A DNA stretch of 64,000 nucleotides from Ensifer sesbaniae (lineage in GTDB: Bacteria; Pseudomonadota; Alphaproteobacteria; Rhizobiales; Rhizobiaceae). Below are positions 59,271 to 64,000 of this stretch, one piece after another; the first letter of the stretch is position 1, and the number at the start of each line of letters is the position of its first letter. Both the position numbers and the translations under genes were made by a program. A model generated the notes under the pieces. That model saw only the letters and a program-made list of their open reading frames with translations. It searched no databases and was not told the DNA's origin. Location of the stretch: assembly GCF_013283665.1 (NCBI RefSeq), contig NZ_JABEKU010000001.1, forward strand, positions 2,843,594 through 2,907,593, in the 5' to 3' direction.

Positions 59271-61216
59271 TGGTTGAAAAGACCGACGATCTTGTAATTT
59301 CCATCAGCACCGACCTTGCTACGGTGAAAAGGAGCCTGAAGCGGCTCGAGCAAGACATTTCGTCGACCACCGGCAAGGTTCAGAAGCAATTCGACGGTCT
59401 GGGCAAGGGCATCGACAACTCGATGACGACTGCGCTGCAGGCTCGCGTCGACAAGATGGTCGGGATCGGCTCGAAGGGCGCCAAGGAATGGACCGGCGCA
59501 CTCGCTGATCAGGGCAAGGAGCTTGAGCGCCTGCGCGCCAAGTACAGCCCGCTTTTTGCGACCATAAACAATTACAAGTCGGCAGTTGCCGACATTCGCC
59601 GCGCGCATGCGGTTGGTGCGATCTCGGCCAACGAGATGACCTCCGCCATCCAGCGAGAGCGGCAGGCGGCCTTGGCGTCGACTGCGGCGATCAAGGGGCG
59701 GAACGCTGCGCTGGCCCAGACACCCGCCCGCGGTCAAATGGGCCAGGGCTTCCAGACCGCCAACATCGCCGCCCAGTTCCAAGATATTGCCGTCACGTCG
59801 GCGATGGGCATGAACCCGCTGCAGATCGCTTTGCAACAGGGCACGCAGCTTTCGTCGGTACTCAATACGATGGGCAACGGACGTCAGGTCGTCAGCGGCC
59901 TCGCTGCGGCGTTCACCTCGCTGGTGAGCCCTGTTTCGCTGCTCACCATTGGTCTCGTTGCCGGTGGCGCGGCCGCCATCCAGTATTTCAGCACCATGGA
60001 GTGGGGCGGGTCGAAGTCAGAGGAAACTCTGAAGCGTGAAGCCGAGCTCGTGAACACGGTGGCCGAGAAATGGGGCGACGTCCTTCCTGCTCTGAAGGCC
60101 TATAACGACGAGAGGCAAAGGCTCGCCGGCGACAAGGAGCGCACTGAGGCACTAGGGATTGGCGCGAGTGCGCAGTGGGACGAACTCAGGGCCAAGCTCG
60201 ATGACATCAACGTCGAATTCACGCGCCTCAAGACAGATATTCAGCAAAGCAGCGACAACGTCGCAGGAATTGTCGCGCTTCAACAGGCGTTCAACGATCT
60301 CCAGGCAAGAATTGCCAGCGGTAGCGCCACGGCCGCGGATGCCAAGAAGGTTCAAGACTCGCTCGTTAGCTTTATCGCGGAGACAGGCAATCCGGCAATC
60401 TCCGACTTCGCCACGCAATTCGACGGCCTGGCAAATTCCATCGATCGAGCGTCGGCGAATGCCAAAAAGTTCGCGATAGACCAAGCGATAGCGCTGACGT
60501 CGCGGCACCCGAGCCAAGGCGCGTATGGCGGTGTCCTTCGGAGCGCTGACGGCACGATCCAAGGTGGTGGCACGGTACTGCCCGACAACGGTCCAGTTCC
60601 AGAGCGCAGGCCGCTCATCGAGCTCGACGGCTTACCGGGCGCCCAAGAAGCAACGAAGAAGACAGAAACAGCCGCCAGCCGAGCCGCAAACGCCTACCGC
60701 GATCTGGTCAAGAGCGCTGACGATCGCATTGCGCAACTGAGGCTGGAAACGGAACTTACCGGCCAGTACGGAATCCAAACGGATGCCGCGCGCTTCCGGC
60801 TCGAACTACTTCAGCAGGCGGAGGACAAGGGGCGCTCCCTTTCCGAGGCCCAGCGCGCCGAAATCGAGCAGAAGGTTGCGCTATACGAGAAGTACTCGCA
60901 GGCGCTTTCTCAAGCGAAGTTGCAGCAGGATTTGGTGAACCAGGCGCGCTTCAGTTCGCTTTCTCAACAAGACCAGAAGATTGTCCAAACACTGCGGCAG
61001 TACGGTTTGCCGGAGGATCTCGGTGGCAAGAATGCTCAGAGCATTCGGCAATCGTTGCAGTTCCAGGAAATGAGCGACGGCGTGTCTGGCTTCTTCAGCA
61101 CATTCAAAGACGCGTTGATTCAAAACGGCGGCGATCTCGGTGATGCATTCGCGAGCGCCATCGCCGACGCCCTAGTGGGTGACGGCTTCACAATGACCAT
61201 GGAGTTCCCACAATGA
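59270..61216 (+). CDS. Phage tail tape measure protein
   Basis: 648 residues from ATG 59270, with GGAGG 4 bp upstream. N-terminal tape-measure region (DDLVISISTDLATVKRSLKR; QTANIAAQFQDIAVTSAMGM; LQIALQQGTQLSSVLNTMGN, the typical phage tail-length motif), a hydrophobic segment near residue 225 (SLLTIGLVAGGAAAIQYF), then long helical and coiled-coil parts (AANAYRDLVKSADDRIAQLR). It spans the tail tube and sets tail length. At 648 residues it would give a short siphovirus tail. It overlaps the next gene by ATGA. Confidence 0.88.
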   Translation: MVEKTDDLVISISTDLATVKRSLKRLEQDISSTTGKVQKQFDGLGKGIDNSMTTALQARVDKMVGIGSKGAKEWTGALADQGKELERLRAKYSPLFATINNYKSAVADIRRAHAVGAISANEMTSAIQRERQAALASTAAIKGRNAALAQTPARGQMGQGFQTANIAAQFQDIAVTSAMGMNPLQIALQQGTQLSSVLNTMGNGRQVVSGLAAAFTSLVSPVSLLTIGLVAGGAAAIQYFSTMEWGGSKSEETLKREAELVNTVAEKWGDVLPALKAYNDERQRLAGDKERTEALGIGASAQWDELRAKLDDINVEFTRLKTDIQQSSDNVAGIVALQQAFNDLQARIASGSATAADAKKVQDSLVSFIAETGNPAISDFATQFDGLANSIDRASANAKKFAIDQAIALTSRHPSQGAYGGVLRSADGTIQGGGTVLPDNGPVPERRPLIELDGLPGAQEATKKTETAASRAANAYRDLVKSADDRIAQLRLETELTGQYGIQTDAARFRLELLQQAEDKGRSLSEAQRAEIEQKVALYEKYSQALSQAKLQQDLVNQARFSSLSQQDQKIVQTLRQYGLPEDLGGKNAQSIRQSLQFQEMSDGVSGFFSTFKDALIQNGGDLGDAFASAIADALVGDGFTMTMEFPQ

Positions 61217-61881
61217 GTGCAATCCTCTCGCTCGCCGGCCCTGACACGGTGTACCTTCTCACCGACGGCGCCGGGTATGATTCCGACGGCGTGGTTAGGT
61301 GCATCGGGCGCAAAGTTCGCATTGCATCGAAAGCGCGCTTGGCTGTGGCAACACGTGGCTTTAAAGGCATCGGGGATCTCTGGGCTGAAAAGCTTACCGC
61401 GCTGGCTGATAGGGTCGGCGTGGATGACATGCTCCTCGCCCTCCCTTTGATCCTTGCCGAAATGGAGCTTGAGCCGCGATCGATCCAGCGAGAGCAGCCA
61501 GTCGAGGTCGTGCTCGCCGGGTGGTCGCCAGCAATTGGCGCTTTCCATCGCATGTTCCGCACCTACGGCGAAAACGCCTTCGAACTCACATCGCCCGCGG
61601 CTCTCTTCTACGGCGGCCAGATGTCGAACGATCCGCGCACTTTTTTGCTACCGCCGTTGCCAGGCGAAGGCGCCGAAGCATGGATGCGTCGAGGGGGGCT
61701 GGCCGTCATGCAAGCCTGCCGTTCGCAGCTTGGCCGGAACCCTTCTGGAGATGTCGGCTTCTTGTGCATCGGCGGCCAAATCGACCTGACGACGATTTCC
61801 GCCGACCGCGTGACGGTCGAGACTATCCACACGTGGCCCGACCGCATCGGCGAGAAGATCGTTCCGGAGTTGGCCGCGTGA
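61213..61881 (+). CDS. Proteasome/HslV-like Ntn-hydrolase-fold prophage protein, Ser1 type
   Basis: 222 residues. Alignment by eye with proteasome beta/HslV: after Met removal the chain starts SAILSLAGPDTVYLLTDGAG, placing Ser1 and Asp17 exactly at active-site positions, and Lys33 in IGRKVRI. Then RLAVATRG matches the family's strand and VEVVLAGWSPAIGAFHRMF the 'V-D-x-L-I-A-G' core strand. Ser1 instead of Thr1 still gives an active nucleophile in engineered proteasomes. The protein lies between tape measure and a second paralogue. Peptidase activity, a self-assembled chamber or a structural role are all possible; I can support only the fold. Confidence 0.6.
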   Translation: MSAILSLAGPDTVYLLTDGAGYDSDGVVRCIGRKVRIASKARLAVATRGFKGIGDLWAEKLTALADRVGVDDMLLALPLILAEMELEPRSIQREQPVEVVLAGWSPAIGAFHRMFRTYGENAFELTSPAALFYGGQMSNDPRTFLLPPLPGEGAEAWMRRGGLAVMQACRSQLGRNPSGDVGFLCIGGQIDLTTISADRVTVETIHTWPDRIGEKIVPELAA

Positions 61882-62078
61882 GAACGCGCTACATCGCCAA
61901 CAACCTGGCGTGCACGACGTCTCTATATGGTCCCATCACCTACGACCCAATCTTCACGCCGCTGTTCACCGCGGTTTTGGGGCCCGGTATCGCCATTGGT
62001 GCCACCGGCATCACTACCACCAGCATCGCCGCCGCGATTGCGACCACAGGCCTTTCGAAGGGAGTCCAAATCCGATGA
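61878..62078 (+). CDS. Small hydrophobic prophage tail-region protein
   Basis: 66 residues from a GTG that overlaps the upstream stop (GTGA) and ending in a TGA that overlaps the next ATG. A Gly/Ala/Thr/Ile-rich middle (AVLGPGIAIGATGITTTSIA) suggests a membrane or tail-tip segment, like the short proteins found after tape measure genes in other rhizobial prophages. No function assigned. Confidence 0.6.
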   Translation: MRTRYIANNLACTTSLYGPITYDPIFTPLFTAVLGPGIAIGATGITTTSIAAAIATTGLSKGVQIR

Positions 62079-62656
62079 CTGCGATCAATGTTCTCCGGCT
62101 CGACGGCAGCGTCACCATCATCACCGACACCCGCGCACGCTCTCACGCGGGACCGGACTTCGACGCTCCGAAGGTGATGCCCATCCCGCATATGCGGCTG
62201 GCCATCGCCACCCGCGGCAAGATGGACGTACTTACGAAGGTAGTCGGCGCCGTTTGCGTGGCGGCTCGAGATTACGATAGCGCGAGGGATTTCCTTCGGG
62301 AGCACTTTGAAGGTCTGGGGTTGGGCCCGGTCGATATCTTTCTAGCCGGATGGAGCAAGGAAGGGCCAGCCGCCTGCATAATCTCGAGCGTCAACGGCAA
62401 TGCCGACATACCGTATATCGCGGCCACACCGATGGTGCCTGGCGAGGTTCTGGAGGCGTTCGGTGCGGATCCTGTGGCGAACATGCCGGCGCTGCTACAG
62501 GCGCAGCATGCGGCGAACAGCGCGGTCGGCGGCTACATCAATGTGACCACCGTATGGGCCGATCGGATCGAAAGCTATACGGCCGGGGCTATTGAGGAAG
62601 TGCGGAGGGCGGTGGTTGCACCAGTGTCCCGCAACTTAACTTGTGATATGGCGTGA
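62075..62656 (+). CDS. Proteasome/HslV-like Ntn-hydrolase-fold prophage protein, Thr1 type
   Basis: 193 residues, close to HslV in size. The N-terminus MTAINVLRLDGSVTIITDTR matches the HslV start (mature TTIVSVRR-NG-HVVIAGDGQ): Thr2 becomes Thr1, and Asp is at mature position 17. Lys32 (APKVMPI) is where HslV and the proteasome have Lys33. Further family strands: RLAIATRGKMDVLTKVVGAV and VDIFLAGWSKEGPAACIISS. It is a paralogue of 61213-61881, sharing LA-ATRG, AGWS and W-DRI-(E/S) near the end. Translation is coupled to the 66-residue gene. Activity is inferred from geometry only. Confidence 0.62.
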   Translation: MTAINVLRLDGSVTIITDTRARSHAGPDFDAPKVMPIPHMRLAIATRGKMDVLTKVVGAVCVAARDYDSARDFLREHFEGLGLGPVDIFLAGWSKEGPAACIISSVNGNADIPYIAATPMVPGEVLEAFGADPVANMPALLQAQHAANSAVGGYINVTTVWADRIESYTAGAIEEVRRAVVAPVSRNLTCDMA

Positions 62657-62683
62657 CGTAGATTTAGCAGACGAGGGGAACTT

Positions 62684-63340
62684 TTGGATACGCTTCTTAA
62701 GATGCCGATTGAGTTCCAGATCGTCTTGGTCGCGGGCTACATCGCGTATAAAATTGTCACCGTCGGGCGAAACAGAAATCACAGGACAGAGGATTTTCTG
62801 CTTCAAGTCCTTACGTTTGGTCTTATCGCTCGTGCAGTCGTAGCGACGGCATTCTGGGTTCCAAACACGATACCCAAGAACGACTCGATCAATGCTGCGC
62901 TCGTCGCAGGATTGACAGTGATGGTCGCCATCGGACTCGGAGCAGCTTGGCGAGCGTTCGGAGAACGCTGTTCTCACTCATTGATGAAGACGTTGCGTGT
63001 GTATCGAGACGATCACGAAGCATCTGTCTGGCAAAGCATTATGCATAATCCGGCTGAGTGGACGGTGCTGCAAGTTCATTTGGACGACGGCACAGTACTC
63101 GAAGCCAACTTCGGACAGATGAAGCCCCGCCCGAAGACTGCAGTCTTCATGAACGAGGATGGGATCGGCTTGTACGTGACCGGAAGATACGACGCCGAGA
63201 ACAATTTTGCGGCATTTGATATTACTGGCAATGACGCCGACGTCACGCTGACCTATATCCCGCGGGCCTCGGTCAAACGAGTAGACGTAAACTGGAGGCT
63301 TCCGCCGGCCCAAATCAAGCGCGAATTTCCTATCTCTTAG
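62684..63340 (+). CDS. Membrane protein of unknown function, DUF6338-like
   Basis: 218 residues from a TTG at 62684 (GAGGGGAA upstream); ATG 62702 is an alternative. Three membrane helices in the first 95 residues (FQIVLVAGYIAYKIVTVG; LLQVLTFGLIARAVVATAFW; ALVAGLTVMVAIGLGAAW), then a cytosolic beta domain with VLQVHLDDGTVLEANFGQMK and TLTYIPRASVKRVDVNW. This layout resembles DUF6338 membrane proteins. Its position after tail genes suggests accessory cargo. Confidence 0.6.
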   Translation: MDTLLKMPIEFQIVLVAGYIAYKIVTVGRNRNHRTEDFLLQVLTFGLIARAVVATAFWVPNTIPKNDSINAALVAGLTVMVAIGLGAAWRAFGERCSHSLMKTLRVYRDDHEASVWQSIMHNPAEWTVLQVHLDDGTVLEANFGQMKPRPKTAVFMNEDGIGLYVTGRYDAENNFAAFDITGNDADVTLTYIPRASVKRVDVNWRLPPAQIKREFPIS

Positions 63341-63461
63341 GCGGCTTTGCAGGCGCGCCAGAGCCGGTGGTAACGGGCTGTGCGGATGCGCCTTCGCCGC
63401 CGCGGGCAGGCTTGATTACAAGAGGAAGAACGCTGTTACCTGTAATCGGCGACTTCGCCAT
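63330..63461 (-). CDS. Very small prophage protein
   Basis: 43 residues (MAKSPITGNSVLPLVIKPAR, then Gly/Pro/Thr-rich to KPPKR). GGAG lies 6 bp before the ATG, the main reason to call it. It overlaps the 3' end of the membrane gene by 11 bp on the opposite strand. No family known. Confidence 0.4.
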   Translation of the reverse strand: MAKSPITGNSVLPLVIKPARGGEGASAQPVTTGSGAPAKPPKR

Positions 63462-63805
63462 GTGTCACTCCTATCGCATCCCAAGTGTGGATCATTTTAT
63501 CGCACCGACCGTTTGTCGTTGCGAGGCGCAACAAGTTGTTGCAAGGTTCTCTTAGGCCCTGTCGGCGAGACCAGCTTTCGCGCTGGCCTCGCACCTCGGG
63601 GAGCCACCTGATTGGGGAGAACGTTGCTAGCCGGCAAGCTCACGCTGCGTTCCCCCGTCAGGACCTCCAGAGAACCAAACTCCAGGAATCAACGCAAGCG
63701 CACCCTGGCAGTATTGAAGCTTTATCCCGTGGTGATTTGGCCGGTCGGCTTGCAGCCACGTTAAATAAGTAGCTAAAAAGGCCGGCTAGCGAACCTACCC
63801 TCGCT
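63462..63805. other. Prophage intergenic stretch without a convincing gene
   Basis: About 340 bp. It has a possible hairpin (GAGACCAGC/GCTGGCCTC around 63567-63590) but no open frame with a ribosome binding site or family features. The end (63735-63800) is locally AT-rich and may hold a promoter or terminator of the gene at 63806. Confidence 0.4.
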
Positions 63806-63997
63806 TTATGGCGCCAAGTTCTTCCACTTCTTCAAGCGATGCAGTTCCGCCCGTCCCTCGTCGGTCAACGCATACCGAAACGCATTACCGCTTGTGCCGA
63901 CGAGACGGATGGCCCCCTTCTCTATCAGCGCATCTAGAATCTTTTGGCCCGCGCCAGGGATCGTGTCGAAGGTATCGCATTCGGGGTGATCCGCCAT
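63806..63997 (-). CDS. Small winged-helix-like protein
   Basis: 63 residues: ILDALIEKGAIRLVGTSGNA, then FRYALTDEGRAELHRLKKWK. The helix-turn-helix plus wing pattern (R-Y-x-L-T-x-E-G) is that of small MarR/PadR-like or phage regulatory proteins, though it is too short to be a full regulator. Its start is 3 bp from the window edge, so an earlier start outside the window cannot be excluded. Confidence 0.5.
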   Translation of the reverse strand: MADHPECDTFDTIPGAGQKILDALIEKGAIRLVGTSGNAFRYALTDEGRAELHRLKKWKNLAP

Positions 63998-64000
63998 AAA

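Larger units (their letters stand above)
51306..64000. mobile_element. Prophage remnant (left edge uncertain, right edge beyond window)
   Basis: Phage hallmarks: a helicase-loader-like replication protein, HK97-type prohead protease, P27-like small terminase and tape measure protein, mostly on the plus strand with ATGA/GTGA overlaps and several GTG or TTG starts. AT-rich patches (53374-53500, 54530-54620) contrast with the flanking chromosome. Integrase, repressor, large terminase, portal, major capsid and tail tube genes are not present within the window. Confidence 0.8.

Overview
The window is high-GC alphaproteobacterial DNA that reads as a chromosome segment of a Sinorhizobium/Ensifer-type rhizobium. 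The evidence is the dense set of ABC importers with dedicated LysR, XRE, Lrp, TetR and GntR regulators, a fhuF-fhuP ferrioxamine pair arranged as in S. meliloti, a GGAAC-N18-TT promoter of the RpoE2 type, a RirA-type TGA-N9-TCA box, and several short palindromic repeat families typical of Rhizobiaceae. No tRNA or rRNA gene was seen.

Layout. 1-4.2 kb: a peptide-type ABC importer operon whose binding-protein gene is cut by the window edge. 4.4-7.5 kb: a DUF1127 gene, a LuxR-HTH/TPR regulator, an exported PAAR-like protein and an XRE regulator. 7.7-11.5 kb: a second, closely related binding protein followed by a CocE/NonD hydrolase. 11.6-17.3 kb: small stress and metabolism genes (HPP-TetR, AHSA1, GFA, ACT, msrA, an HSL esterase, a LysR). 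17.5-23.0 kb: a polyamine-type ABC importer plus an aminobutyraldehyde-type dehydrogenase. 23.1-25.7 kb: fhuF-fhuP. 26.6-27.7 kb: an isochorismatase-fold hydrolase facing an Lrp regulator. 27.8-35.4 kb: a non-pyrrolysine MttB-family methyltransferase, two FAD-GcvT demethylating dehydrogenases and a LysR, probably for methylated amine or betaine catabolism. 35.4-43.2 kb: an abhydrolase gene fragment, mscS, an Lrp with a sulfur amino acid lyase, and VOC, TetR, crotonase, DUF1772, NmrA and TetR genes. 43.2-46.9 kb: a cobalamin riboswitch and cbtBA, then a second FhuF-like reductase and a COG5368-type glycoside hydrolase. 47.0-50.8 kb: a von Willebrand protein, a GntR regulator, a DUF982 gene, a frameshifted glycosidase and a lipoprotein.

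From about 51.3 kb to the end the window holds prophage DNA: a replication module, a DUF4145 gene, a prohead protease, a P27-like small terminase, a tape measure gene and downstream genes. Large terminase, portal, capsid and tail tube genes are absent from the stretch shown, so this is a deleted remnant or an unusually arranged element. Its most interesting part lies after the tape measure gene. Two related proteins (61213-61881 and 62075-62656) look like proteasome beta/HslV-type Ntn hydrolases: after removal of Met they would carry Ser1 or Thr1, with Asp17 and Lys33 or Lys32 placed as in the proteasome active site.

Mobile palindromes shape the intergenic DNA. A 44-bp element occurs five times and once supplies the last codons of a VOC gene. 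A two-hairpin element of about 100 bp occurs twice in opposite orientation. A third family of about 50 bp lies in pairs inside the polyamine operon and upstream of the MttB gene.
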